From assembly GCF_900142365.1 (NCBI RefSeq), contig NZ_FRAP01000008.1, positions 62,001 to 126,000 on the forward strand: a stretch of DNA of 64,000 bases. The letters run 5' to 3'. This document shows, one piece after another, positions 1 through 7,469 of the stretch. The notes beneath the pieces were generated by a model, which made no database searches, was not told the origin of the DNA, and saw only the letters and a program-made list of their open reading frames with translations. The stretch's first letter is position 1, and every line of letters begins with the position of its first letter. The DNA is from Pseudonocardia thermophila. GTDB lineage: Bacteria > Actinomycetota > Actinomycetes > Mycobacteriales > Pseudonocardiaceae. A program made the position numbers and the translations under genes.

Positions 1-453
1 CGCGCCCGCGACCGTCCTCGGCGGACCGCCTGGGGCGAGTCGGTAGGTGTCCGCGCAGCGCAGCCCGTGCCAGGCGAAGTAGCCGGCGCCGACCAGCGCC
101 ATCACCGAGAGCAGGCCCAGCTCCGCGCCGTGCCCGCCGTGCCCGACCAGCATGAACACCATCGCGGCGCTGCAGAGCAGGTGGTGGACCGGGCCGCCGT
201 GCGGGGCGTCGTCCGCCCGCCTGCGCACCACGAGGACGGCGGTCCATCCGGCGCAGACGGTGTAGAGGGCGATCCAGACCGGCAACGGGACGGGATCGCC
301 GATCGGCGAGAACATCGCCGCCATGCCGATCGCGGCCGCGGCCGCGGAGGTCTCCCCGGCGCGCTCGGCGGCCGGCCCGGTGAACAGTCGCCACAGGTGC
401 ACCAGGCCGAGGACCAGGCAACCGATCGCCGCCGCGCCCGCGAACCACGCCAC
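1..453 (-). CDS. DUF5134-like integral membrane protein (C-terminus beyond window)
   Basis: The frame is open from a GTG at 453 to the window edge (151 codons, no stop). The protein starts VAWFAGAAAIGCLVLGL and has about five hydrophobic segments, with short polar loops containing His-rich GGPVHHLL and GHGGHGAE. This pattern and size fit the DUF5134 family of actinobacterial membrane proteins, whose function is unknown. No Shine-Dalgarno is visible before the GTG and no in-frame ATG lies upstream, so the start is uncertain. The frame was chosen because it has GC-rich third positions and a coherent hydrophobic pattern, unlike the other frames here. Confidence 0.6.
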   Translation of the reverse strand, partial: MAWFAGAAAIGCLVLGLVHLWRLFTGPAAERAGETSAAAAAIGMAAMFSPIGDPVPLPVWIALYTVCAGWTAVLVVRRRADDAPHGGPVHHLLCSAAMVFMLVGHGGHGAELGLLSVMALVGAGYFAWHGLRCADTYRLAPGGPPRTVAGA

Positions 454-524
454 GACGTGACCATAAGTTGCGTCATGGTGGTTCGACCATACGGACGGGG
501 GGTTACCGACCGGGTGATGCGCGC

Positions 525-585
525 GTCGAGAACGACGTAGCCGTGATCGAGCGGCCTCGTCGATCGCGCCGGCGTCGTTCCCGAC
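525..585. repeat. Imperfect palindrome, family copy A
   Basis: Arms 525-550 and 560-585 match at 21 of 26 positions when one is reverse-complemented. The outer arm starts GTCGAGAACGACG. It lies between two divergent genes. Copies B (14166-14226) and C (32288-32348) share the outer sequence GTCGAGRACGA...TCGTYCTCGAC and the same total length of about 61 nt. Confidence 0.55.
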
Positions 586-661
586 GGGGGATCCACGGAA
601 CCCGCCGCGGCGCACGGCCCGCGTTGCTAGCGTCGCGGCGAGCCCGAGTGCGGAGGTCCCC

Positions 662-1213
662 GTGCGCACCATCCCCTTCCACGCGGGAATCGACGCGTCC
701 GGGCGGGTCCGGGTCGGGCTGGACGCGTCGGGGCACGACGTGCGGGTCGCCCTCCTGCCCGGCTGGCGCACCGCGCCCGGTCCCGGCGGGCTCGGCCGGG
801 CGGTCGTCGACGCGCTGGACGATGCCGTGGTCGCGCGCACGACGGCGTGGGCCCGAGCGATCCCGGCACCCCGGCTATCGGCACCCCGGCTGTCGACCCT
901 GCGGTTGTCGGCACCGCAGGAGCGGCTCCTGCGGCAGGCGCACCAGGAGCTGGCGGAGTTCCGGCAGCGGCTGGCCGAGCTGCGGGCCGAGCCGGTGACC
1001 GTCGAGGTGGCCGGGGTGCGGGTCACCGTCCGGCACGGCCGGGTGGCGCGGGTGCGGATCACCGGGCCCGCCACGTCGGACGCCGCGCTCGCGTCTGCGC
1101 TGGCCGCAGCGCTGCGGGCCGCGCTCGCGACCATCGCCGCCCAGCCGGTGACGGCGCTCGCGGGCAGCCCGGCCCTGCGCTTCGTGCTCGGCCCGCCGCC
1201 GTTCACCCTCTGA
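662..1213 (+). CDS. Hypothetical protein, weakly YbaB-like C-terminal half
   Basis: GTG start with a GGAGG Shine-Dalgarno about 6 bases upstream; 183 residues. The N-terminal part (about residues 1-60) looks globular. A Leu/Gln/Glu/Arg-rich amphipathic helix follows at about 85-112 (QERLLRQAHQELAEFRQRL). The C-terminal part alternates beta-like stretches (VTVEVAGVRVTVRHGRVARV) with an Ala-rich helix. That helix-plus-sheet order resembles YbaB/EbfC nucleoid-associated proteins, but the similarity is only by eye. There is no signal peptide or membrane segment. It sits 28 bp upstream of the yccF-like gene on the same strand and may be cotranscribed. Function unknown. Confidence 0.7.
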   Translation: MRTIPFHAGIDASGRVRVGLDASGHDVRVALLPGWRTAPGPGGLGRAVVDALDDAVVARTTAWARAIPAPRLSAPRLSTLRLSAPQERLLRQAHQELAEFRQRLAELRAEPVTVEVAGVRVTVRHGRVARVRITGPATSDAALASALAAALRAALATIAAQPVTALAGSPALRFVLGPPPFTL

Positions 1214-1241
1214 GCCGCCGAAGACCGGGCATCATGGACCC

Positions 1242-1661
1242 GTGCGCACGATCGGGAACCTGTTGTGGCTGGTGCTCGCCGGCTGGTGGCTGGCGCTGCT
1301 CTACGCGCTGGCCGGCCTGATCGCCTGCGTGCTGATCATCACCATCCCGTTCGGCATCGCCGCGTTCCGCATCGCGGGGTACGCGCTGTGGCCGTTCGGC
1401 CGCACGATCGTGGTGGCGCCCGGCGCCGGACTGTTGTCGATCATCGGCAACATCATCTGGGTGCTGCTGTTCGGCTGGGAGCTGTTCCTGGCGCACCTGG
1501 CCGCGGGCGTGCTCCTGCTGATCACGATCATCGGCATCCCGTTCGGGATCGCCTCGCTCAAGATGTCGGTGCTGGCGCTGGTCCCGCTCGGGACCCGGGT
1601 CGTGGACGCGCACGACGCGCGGGTTCCGTCGTACTCGCGGCAACCCACCCCCGTCCGCTAG
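1242..1661 (+). CDS. YccF family inner-membrane protein
   Basis: 139 residues from a GTG. It shows the YccF (DUF307) pattern: N-terminal RTIGNLLWLVLAGWWLAL, then two related halves each carrying a hydrophobic stretch ending in a PFGIA motif (ITIPFGIAAFRIAGYALWPFG and IGIPFGIASLKMSVLAL) separated by LLSIIGNIIWVLLFGWELFL. About four membrane segments and a short polar tail. Length is usual for the actinobacterial members. YccF proteins are small membrane proteins of unclear role. No Shine-Dalgarno is evident. Confidence 0.85.
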   Translation: MRTIGNLLWLVLAGWWLALLYALAGLIACVLIITIPFGIAAFRIAGYALWPFGRTIVVAPGAGLLSIIGNIIWVLLFGWELFLAHLAAGVLLLITIIGIPFGIASLKMSVLALVPLGTRVVDAHDARVPSYSRQPTPVR

Positions 1662-1750
1662 GCCGACGACGAGCGAGTCCCGGCGGAGCCGGCCGGCGTG
1701 ATCCACGGCGTCCGGGTCCGGCGCAGAGCCGTCGTCGACACCGAGGTGCC

Positions 1751-3295
1751 TCACACCGTCCGGATCGTCGCCATCATCGCCATGTCCTCGTGCTCGAGGT
1801 TGTGGCAGTGGAAGACGAACCGCCCCCGGTGCTGCGTGAACCGCACCGCCACCTCCACGACCTCGGCGGGCCGCAGGTCGACGGTGTCCTTCCACCCGCG
1901 GTCGAACTCCCCCGGTCCCCCGCCGCCCCGGCGCAGCACCTGGAACGCGTCGAGGTGGACGTGCACGGGGTGGTGCACGTCGGTGACGAACCGCCAGACC
2001 TCGGTCTCCCCGAGCGGGACGTCGGCGAGCGAGGTGTCGGGATCGAAGCTGGTTCCGTTGATCGTCCAGCCCTTGTGGTCGCCGACGGCGCCGCGGGCGA
2101 ACCGGAACGTCCGCACCGTGGCCCCCGACGGCGGCACGAGCGGCTCGACGTCGGCCAGGCGCGCGGGCACCGCGCTGTCGTCGCGGGCCGCGCGCACCAC
2201 CCGGAACTGCATCACGTCCGCCGCGCCGCCCGCTCCGGCGAGGTTGCGCATCGTCACGACCGTCCCGACGGGCACCAGGGAGAAGTCCACGACGACGTCG
2301 AACCGCTCCCCCGCCGCGATGTCGACGTACGCGTGCTCGACGGGTTCGGCGAGCAGACCGCCGTCCGACCCGATCTGCACGATCGGCAGGTCCGGGCCAC
2401 CGGGCACGGTGAGCGCCAGCCGGTACCGGCGGGCGTTGGACGCGTTGAGCAGCCGCAACCGGTAACGAGCAGCGTCGACCTCGTGGAACGGCCACGGCGC
2501 CCCGTTGACCAGCACGACGTCGCCGAGCACGCCGGCCATCCACCGCTCGTCCACCCCGGGCACTCGCCGCATGCCCTGGTCGAGCGCCGGGTAGAGGAAC
2601 GATCCGTCCGCGGCGAACGAGCGGTCGCAGATCATCAGCGGCAGCTCGCGGTCGCCGCGCGGCAGCGGCAGCGCGTCCTCGACGTCGTCGCGGACGATGT
2701 GCATGCCGGCGAGGCCCCGGTAGACGGCCGGGCCGGTGAAGTCCATGCGGTGGTCGTGGTACCAGAGCTGGGCCGCGCGCTGCGTCATCGGGTAGCGGTG
2801 CGCCCGCTCTCCCGCCACGACGTCGCCGGCCATCCCGTGGTGGAGCCACGCCGTCCCGCGGTCGCCGATGGGCAGGGTCAGGTCGAGCGGCCAGCCGTCG
2901 CTGTCGGCCGGCGTGTGTCCGCCGTGCAGGTGCACCACCGACGGGACGGGCAGCTCGTTGCGGTGGTGCACGACGATCGGCCGGCCGCTGCGCGCCTCGA
3001 ACGTGGGACCCGGGAAGATCCCGTCGTAACCGAGCACCGGGGTGCGCAGACCCGGCAGGATCTCCAGCTCGGCGGCCCGCTGGGTGATCTGGTAGACGTC
3101 CGCGCCGCCCACCGTCCCGATCGGTCGGGCGACCGGCGGGATCGGCAACGGCACCTGGTACGGGGGCGGCAGCGGCGCCCCACCGGCGAGGTGCACGCCG
3201 GTGTTCCACCGCTTCCCGCCGCACGCCACGAGCCCGGCGCCGGCGACCGCGCCGCCGAGCAGGCCGAGGAACCCGCGCCGCGAGAGCCCGCTCAC
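1751..3295 (-). CDS. Multicopper oxidase (Tat-exported lipoprotein)
   Basis: 514 residues from a GTG that overlaps the stop of the upstream membrane-protein gene (GTGA). The N-terminus has a twin-arginine signal (SRRGFLGLLGG) ending in the lipobox LVAC, so the enzyme is probably exported folded and lipid-anchored. All four copper-ligand motifs are visible: HLHGG, WYHDH, HPVHVHLDAF and, at the C-terminus, HCHNLEHEDMAMM, with Met in the usual axial position. The family couples one-electron oxidation of a substrate to four-electron reduction of O2. Substrates include cuprous ion, phenols and bilirubin, and cannot be told from the motifs. Length is normal for three-domain CotA/CueO-like enzymes. 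It lies last in a two-gene operon divergent from padR. A role in copper tolerance is possible but not shown. Confidence 0.92.
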   Translation of the reverse strand: MSGLSRRGFLGLLGGAVAGAGLVACGGKRWNTGVHLAGGAPLPPPYQVPLPIPPVARPIGTVGGADVYQITQRAAELEILPGLRTPVLGYDGIFPGPTFEARSGRPIVVHHRNELPVPSVVHLHGGHTPADSDGWPLDLTLPIGDRGTAWLHHGMAGDVVAGERAHRYPMTQRAAQLWYHDHRMDFTGPAVYRGLAGMHIVRDDVEDALPLPRGDRELPLMICDRSFAADGSFLYPALDQGMRRVPGVDERWMAGVLGDVVLVNGAPWPFHEVDAARYRLRLLNASNARRYRLALTVPGGPDLPIVQIGSDGGLLAEPVEHAYVDIAAGERFDVVVDFSLVPVGTVVTMRNLAGAGGAADVMQFRVVRAARDDSAVPARLADVEPLVPPSGATVRTFRFARGAVGDHKGWTINGTSFDPDTSLADVPLGETEVWRFVTDVHHPVHVHLDAFQVLRRGGGGPGEFDRGWKDTVDLRPAEVVEVAVRFTQHRGRFVFHCHNLEHEDMAMMATIRTV

Positions 3296-3699
3296 GACCG
3301 CCTCCGCGCCGCGGCCGGCGTCCACACCCAGATCACGGCCAGCACCGACAGCGTCGTGATCGCGACCCCGAGCGGCACGTGGAGCTGCAGCTCGCGCGCG
3401 TAGCCGAACCCGATCTGGAACCCGACCAGCAGGAACACCCCGACGGCGGCGAACGGCACCCACCACCGCCGGGCGGCGAGCCCGTACCCGATCGCCGTGC
3501 CGATGAGCAGCAGGTCCCAGGCGGCCAGGGTGCTGCCGACCACGCCGTGCGCGGTGATCGCGTCGAGATCGCCGGTGAGGAACAGCCCGGCGAACACGGG
3601 CTGACCCGCCGCAGCGACCAGGTGCACGGTCAGCACCGCACGCAGCAGCCACAAGCTGAGGCACGGCCGGCGCACCACGGGCGGTGTCATCGTCTCCAC
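3292..3699 (-). CDS. Small four-helix membrane protein, partner of the multicopper oxidase
   Basis: 135 residues starting METMTPPVVRRP. Four hydrophobic segments lie at about 18-40, 58-73, 78-99 and 106-125, with an Arg-rich C-terminus (AARRRS). Its stop overlaps the oxidase start by 4 bp, so the two are translationally coupled and probably act together at the membrane. It has no recognisable metal motif and no family was recognised. The upstream region carries one of two matching palindromes that probably bind the divergent PadR protein. Confidence 0.8.
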   Translation of the reverse strand: METMTPPVVRRPCLSLWLLRAVLTVHLVAAAGQPVFAGLFLTGDLDAITAHGVVGSTLAAWDLLLIGTAIGYGLAARRWWVPFAAVGVFLLVGFQIGFGYARELQLHVPLGVAITTLSVLAVIWVWTPAAARRRS

Positions 3700-3713
3700 G
3701 GACGCCGACGCTA

Positions 3714-3730
3714 TAGGTAGCGTGCCTACA
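3714..3730. promoter_or_regulatory. Candidate PadR operator 1
   Basis: TAGGTAGCGTGCCTACA contains the palindrome GTAG-N5-CTAC (3717-3729). It lies just upstream of the oxidase operon and matches the site at 3782-3798 at 13 of 17 positions. The matching pair around the intergenic space suggests one regulator, most simply the adjacent PadR protein. Confidence 0.6.
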
Positions 3731-3734
3731 TATC

Positions 3735-3753
3735 ATCAGGGGAAAACCCTGAT
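3735..3753. promoter_or_regulatory. Perfect inverted repeat ATCAGGG-N5-CCCTGAT
   Basis: Two perfect 7-nt arms flank GAAAA, midway between the two GTAG-N5-CTAC sites in the divergent intergenic region. It could bind a second regulator. No T-run follows, so a terminator is unlikely. Confidence 0.45.
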
Positions 3754-3781
3754 CGTGACCCGGATGTGCGGGCGCGTCCCG

Positions 3782-3798
3782 TAGGTAGGATCGCTACA
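3782..3798. promoter_or_regulatory. padR: Candidate PadR operator 2 with overlapping -10
   Basis: TAGGTAGGATCGCTACA contains GTAG-N5-CTAC (3785-3797) and ends one base before the padR GTG at 3800. TAGGAT (3786-3791) is correctly spaced for a -10 of a leaderless transcript starting at that GTG, so binding here would block padR's own transcription. Confidence 0.6.
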
Positions 3799-3799
3799 C

Positions 3800-4141
3800 G
3801 TGAAGCCCGACGCCGTCCGCGGCCACCTCGACGGCCTCATCCTCGCCGTGCTGGAGAGCGGGCCGCTGCACGGCTACGCGATCATCGAGGCGCTGCAGGC
3901 CCGCAGCGGCGGTGCGCTCGACCTGCCCACCGGTACCGTCTACCCCGCCCTGCGCCGGCTGGAACGCGCCGCGCTGGTCTCCGGCGCCTGGAGCACCGTC
4001 GGCGGCCGGCAGCGCCGCACCTACACCCTCACCCGCGCCGGACGGCACGCGCTGGCCCGCCAGCGCGCCGAGTGGGCCGAGTTCTCCTCCGTCGTCGACG
4101 CCGTCCTGCGTCCGCGCACCATCCCGGAGGCAGCGTCGTGA
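3800..4141 (+). CDS. PadR family transcriptional regulator
   Basis: 113 residues, an almost bare PadR winged helix. It shows LDGLILAVLESGPLHGYAII (helices 1-2), then LPTGTVYPALRRLERAALV (recognition helix, with the family-typical GTVYPALRRLE), then a wing RRTYTLTRAGRHAL. It belongs to the short PadR-s2 class that often represses a membrane-protein partner gene. No Shine-Dalgarno is present, and the -10-like TAGGAT suggests leaderless translation. The stop overlaps the next gene's ATG by one base. Matching palindromes in front of it and in front of the divergent oxidase operon suggest it controls both. Confidence 0.92.
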   Translation: MKPDAVRGHLDGLILAVLESGPLHGYAIIEALQARSGGALDLPTGTVYPALRRLERAALVSGAWSTVGGRQRRTYTLTRAGRHALARQRAEWAEFSSVVDAVLRPRTIPEAAS

Positions 4142-4896
4142 TGACCACCATCGACGCCTACGTGTCCGAACTGGGCCGTGCTGTTCACGGCCCCGCCCGG
4201 GTTCGCCGCAGCATGCTGCGCGAGGTGCACGACGGCCTCGTCGACGCCGTGGAGGCCTACGAGGAGAGCGGCCTGGATCCCGACACGGCGCAGGCCCGCG
4301 CGGTCGCCGACTTCGGCTCGGTCGCCGAGCTCGCCGAGCTCTACCAGGCCGAGCTGACCGCCCGCCGCGGCCGCGTCACCGCGCTCTACGTGGCGATCGT
4401 GTTCCCCGCGATGATGCTGGGCTGGGACCTGCTGTGGCGGGCAGGCATGACCTGGGGCCCGCCGCCCGGTCCCGAGCAGGTGGAACGGGTCCGCAGCCTG
4501 GCGACGCTGGTCGACATCGTCACGGTGGCCGCGACCGGCGCGGCGCTGGCCCTCTTCGGCCTCACCTTCCTGCGCAGCGCCCCGCCCCGGGTGCTCACCG
4601 CGCTCGCCGGCGTGACCGCGGCCGTCGGCGCGCTCGGCACCGGCGGCCTGTCGGTGTGGATGAACGTGGCGTGGATGGACGTGGTGTCGATGACCGTGGT
4701 GGGCGACCCGGCCACGGCCACGGCGGACTCGACGCCGGGTCCGGCGATGCTCGCCTACTCGGTGAGCGGTGCACTGCTGCTGGCCACCCTCGGCGTCGCC
4801 GCCGGCGCGCTCCGCACGGCGATCTCCGGGGACCCTGCCCGCAGCCGGCGGGGTCGGCCTCGCTCAGCGCCCGCCGACGCCACCGGCTACCGCTGA
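4141..4896 (+). CDS. HAAS/permease-prefix domain membrane protein paired with PadR
   Basis: 251 residues. The N-terminal 80 form a three-helix HAAS-type domain (IDAYVSELGRAVHGPARVRR, a REVHDGLVDAVEAY helix, then AQARAVADFGSVAELAELYQ). Four hydrophobic segments follow at about 82-100, 121-144, 153-173 and 199-221, with an Arg-rich tail. HAAS proteins are regularly encoded immediately after PadR regulators and are thought to take part in the same switch. Here the ATG overlaps the padR stop (TGATG). A GTG one codon earlier is an alternative start. Transport function is not indicated. Confidence 0.85.
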   Translation: MTTIDAYVSELGRAVHGPARVRRSMLREVHDGLVDAVEAYEESGLDPDTAQARAVADFGSVAELAELYQAELTARRGRVTALYVAIVFPAMMLGWDLLWRAGMTWGPPPGPEQVERVRSLATLVDIVTVAATGAALALFGLTFLRSAPPRVLTALAGVTAAVGALGTGGLSVWMNVAWMDVVSMTVVGDPATATADSTPGPAMLAYSVSGALLLATLGVAAGALRTAISGDPARSRRGRPRSAPADATGYR

Positions 4897-5060
4897 CGCG
4901 CGAGCCCGGCGCGCACCGCGATCCGGCGGACCAGCGCGGTGCGCGCTGCCCGCCGATCCACCGCCTGCGCAGCGCAGAGCAGCGCGAGACGGAGATCGAG
5001 GTCCGGGCGGTCCAGAAGCAGCGGCTGCGGGAGGTCGCCGCCTCGCGCGCCGGCGGAGGG
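4887..5060 (-). pseudogene. Coding-like fragment downstream of the OpuC substrate-binding gene
   Basis: The frame ending at the stop 4889-4887 has strongly GC-rich third positions and reads as a helical protein (for example LDRPDLDLRLALLCAAQ and RTALVRRIAVRAGL). It has no start codon before the in-frame stop of the preceding transporter gene. It may be a decayed gene end or chance in a GC-rich spacer. No family recognised. Confidence 0.2.
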
Positions 5061-5111
5061 ACCAGGGCACGGGGGGCGGGTGAGGTCGACTCGCCCACCT
5101 CCCCGTGGTGC

Positions 5112-6038
5112 TCAGAGCAACCCGTTGGCCGTGAGCCAGTCCTTGGCCACCGTGTCGAGGCTCGGCTTCGCGTCCGAACTGGCCTCGGCGTTGAGCGCGG
5201 TGAGGCCCTCGGTGGTCAGCTTCGCCGACACCGCGTTGAGCACCTGCTTGACCTGATCCGTCGCCTTCGCCTTGTTGATCAGCGGAACGACGTTCTGCGC
5301 CGCGAAGTTGCTCTGCGGATCCTCCAGCACGACGAAGTCGTTGGCCGGGATCGCCGCGTCGGTGGTGAAGATGTCGGCCGCCTGGACCTCACCGCGCTTC
5401 AGCGCGCCGACGGTGAGCGGGCCACCGGCGTCGAGCGACTTGTACTCCTTGAACGAGCAGTTGTACCTCTCCTTCAGCCCCGGCAGGCCGTCGGGCCGGG
5501 TCTGGAACTCCGGCGGCCCGCCGAAGACCAGGTCGGCGCAGTGCGGGGCCAGGTCGGCGATCGAGCGCACGCCCAGCTGCGTGGCCGTCTCGCGGGTGAC
5601 GACGACGGCGTCCTTGTCCTCGGCCTCCGACTTGTCGAGCACGATCAACGTGTCGGGCAGCGCCCGTTGCAGCGCCTGGTAGACCGCGTCCGGCTCGGTC
5701 TCGGTGGCGTCCTTGTCGAGGTACTGCAGCAGCACCCCGGTGTACTCGGGGATCAGGTCGACCGAACCGTCCTGCAGCCCCGGGAAGTACGTCTCGCGGC
5801 TGCCGATCGGCGGTATCACCTCGACCTCGACGCCCTTGGCCTGCAGCGCCTGGGCGTAGATCGAGGCCAGGATCTGGCTCTCGGTGAAGTTGGCGGACCC
5901 TACGATGATCTTGTCGCCGGCCGCGGCGCCACCGGAGGGCGAGCTGCCGAGCGGGTCACCGCCGCCCCCACCGCCACAGGCGGTGAGCACGAGCGCGGTG
6001 GCGGCAGCCGTCGCGGCGGCGAGCAGAGAGCGTCTCAT
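5112..6038 (-). CDS. Glycine betaine/osmolyte ABC transporter substrate-binding lipoprotein (OpuCC/ProX type)
   Basis: 308 residues. The ATG is preceded by GAGGAG about 7 bases upstream, so the later ATG was preferred over one 75 bases upstream. The signal MRRSLLAAATAAATALVLTAC ends in a lipobox. The mature protein starts Gly-rich and then shows the OpuAC pattern IIVGSANFTESQILASIYAQ, SRETYFPGLQDGSVDLIPEY and YTGVLLQY. Late elements include GEVQAADIFTTDAAI and VVPLINKAKAT. It binds quaternary ammonium or related osmolytes outside the membrane and delivers them to the two permeases. It is the last gene of a tightly packed four-gene operon (ATPase, permease, permease, binding protein). Confidence 0.93.
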   Translation of the reverse strand: MRRSLLAAATAAATALVLTACGGGGGGDPLGSSPSGGAAAGDKIIVGSANFTESQILASIYAQALQAKGVEVEVIPPIGSRETYFPGLQDGSVDLIPEYTGVLLQYLDKDATETEPDAVYQALQRALPDTLIVLDKSEAEDKDAVVVTRETATQLGVRSIADLAPHCADLVFGGPPEFQTRPDGLPGLKERYNCSFKEYKSLDAGGPLTVGALKRGEVQAADIFTTDAAIPANDFVVLEDPQSNFAAQNVVPLINKAKATDQVKQVLNAVSAKLTTEGLTALNAEASSDAKPSLDTVAKDWLTANGLL

Positions 6039-6063
6039 CGGGACTCCTCGTGGTGGGGACGGG

Positions 6064-6786
6064 TCAGGCCGGTTCGACGGCTGCGGCATCGGGCCGGCGG
6101 TGGAGGCGCGCACGGCTGCGCACGCCGGACGGGTTCACCTGCAGGCCCGGTGAGACCACCAGCCGCTGCAGGCCCGCGAGCGCCAGGTCGGCGACGACGG
6201 CCAGCACCGCCACCAGGACCGCGCCCGCGATCATCTGCGGGAAGTCGCGCTGGGCCAGCCCGTCGAAGATGAGCCGGCCCAGCCCGTTCAGGCCCACGTA
6301 CGCGGCGATCGTGGCGGTCGCGACGACCTGCAGCACGGCGCTGCGGATGCCGCCGAGGATCAGCGGCAGCGCGTTGGGCAGCTCCACTCGCAGCAGCACG
6401 GCGGACTCGCGCATGCCCATGCCGCGAGCGGCGTCCACCACGGCGTGGTCGACGTTGTGGATGCCGGAGTAGGTGCCGGCCAGCACCGCGGGCACGGCCA
6501 GCACGATCAGCGCGATCAGCGGACCGGTCAGCGTGGTGCCGAACGGCAGGGTGAGCAGCACCAGCAGGCCGAGGGTGGGCAGCGCGCGCAGCCCGTTGCC
6601 CAAGCCGACCACGAGCGTGCCACCGCGGCCGGTGTGCCCGATCCAGGCCCCCAGCGGAACCGCGATCAGGACGGAGATCAGGACCGCCAGCCCGGAGTAC
6701 CAGAGGTGCTCCAGGATCCGCGCGGGGATGACGGCGTCCGGGCCGACCCAGTGGGCCGGGTCGAACAGCCAGCTCAGGTAGTTCAC
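6064..6786 (-). CDS. OpuC-type ABC transporter permease, second subunit
   Basis: 240 residues from a GTG overlapping the first permease's stop (GTGA). A binding-protein-dependent permease with six predicted membrane segments and the cytoplasmic EAA-type loop that contacts the ATPase (VVDAARGMGMRESAVLLRVE followed by LPNALPLILGGIRSA). The sequence AYVGLNGLGRLIFDGLAQ near the end is typical of ProW/OpuCB-type permeases. It ends in an Arg-rich tail and is followed 25 bp later by the binding-protein gene. It partners the 6783-7469 permease to form the channel for betaine-like solutes. Confidence 0.93.
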   Translation of the reverse strand: MNYLSWLFDPAHWVGPDAVIPARILEHLWYSGLAVLISVLIAVPLGAWIGHTGRGGTLVVGLGNGLRALPTLGLLVLLTLPFGTTLTGPLIALIVLAVPAVLAGTYSGIHNVDHAVVDAARGMGMRESAVLLRVELPNALPLILGGIRSAVLQVVATATIAAYVGLNGLGRLIFDGLAQRDFPQMIAGAVLVAVLAVVADLALAGLQRLVVSPGLQVNPSGVRSRARLHRRPDAAAVEPA

Positions 6787-7469
6787 GGCGCGACCTCCGG
6801 GGACGCGGGCCGCGCCACCGCGCGAGCCGGGCGGGAGGTGACGCGCGTCCACGGCGTCAGCAGCCGGCCGACGTAGACGATGATCCGGTCGAGCACCAGC
6901 GCGACCAGCAGCACGAGCACGATGCCGGCCACCACCGACTGCGGGATGTCGCGCTGGAACCCGTCGGTGAACAGCGACCCGAGGTTGGCGAACCCGACGA
7001 GCGCCGCGACCGTCACCAGGCTCACCGTGGACGCCGCCGCCACCCGCAGCCCGGCCACGATCACCGGTACGGCCAGCGGCAGCTCGACCTCCAGGAACCG
7101 GCGCACCCGTCCGTAGCCCATCGCGGTGGCCGCGTCGACCACCCCGGACGGCACGGCGGACAGGCCGTCGACGACCGTGCGGACCAGCAGCGCGAGCGTG
7201 TAGATCGTCAGCGCTGCGAACACGTTGACCTGGCTGCGGATCTGGGTGCCCAGCACCACCGGCATGAGCACGAAGAGCGCGATCGACGGCACCGTGTAGA
7301 GCAGGCCGGAGACGTTGACCAGCACCGCGCGCACCGCGGGCCGCAGGCCGGCGGCCCAACCGATCGGGATCGCCAGGACGAGGCCGAGAACCACCGGGAT
7401 CACGGAGAAGTACAGGTGCTCGAGCGTGAGGCTCAGCAACCGGTCGAGGTTGGCCAGCACCCAGGTCAT
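6783..7469 (-). CDS. OpuC-type ABC transporter permease, first subunit
   Basis: 228 residues from ATG, overlapping the ATPase stop by 4 bp. The N-terminus MTWVLANLDRLLSLTLEHLY is typical of OpuCB/YehW proteins. It has about six membrane segments and an EAA loop (VVDAATAMGYGRVRRFLEVE then LPLAVPVIVAGLRVA). VGFANLGSLFTDGFQRDIPQ near the end matches the family. It differs from the other permease mainly in the first and last segments, as expected for a heterodimer. Confidence 0.93.
   Translation of the reverse strand: MTWVLANLDRLLSLTLEHLYFSVIPVVLGLVLAIPIGWAAGLRPAVRAVLVNVSGLLYTVPSIALFVLMPVVLGTQIRSQVNVFAALTIYTLALLVRTVVDGLSAVPSGVVDAATAMGYGRVRRFLEVELPLAVPVIVAGLRVAAASTVSLVTVAALVGFANLGSLFTDGFQRDIPQSVVAGIVLVLLVALVLDRIIVYVGRLLTPWTRVTSRPARAVARPASPEVAP

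Noticed and set aside
102..596. Minus-strand frame of 164 codons at the window start
   Set aside because: Composition is Arg/Ser/Cys-rich with poor third-position GC. The frame ending at 1 with GTG 453 gives a coherent membrane protein instead.
1265..3403. Long plus-strand open frame of about 710 codons opposite the multicopper oxidase
   Set aside because: It is the antisense shadow of a clearly recognisable copper oxidase with all copper motifs. The frame is a run of Arg, Pro, Ala and His typical of GC-rich antisense frames.
3735..3753. Transcription terminator
   Set aside because: It lies between divergent promoters, has no T-run and precedes rather than follows genes. A regulator site is more likely.
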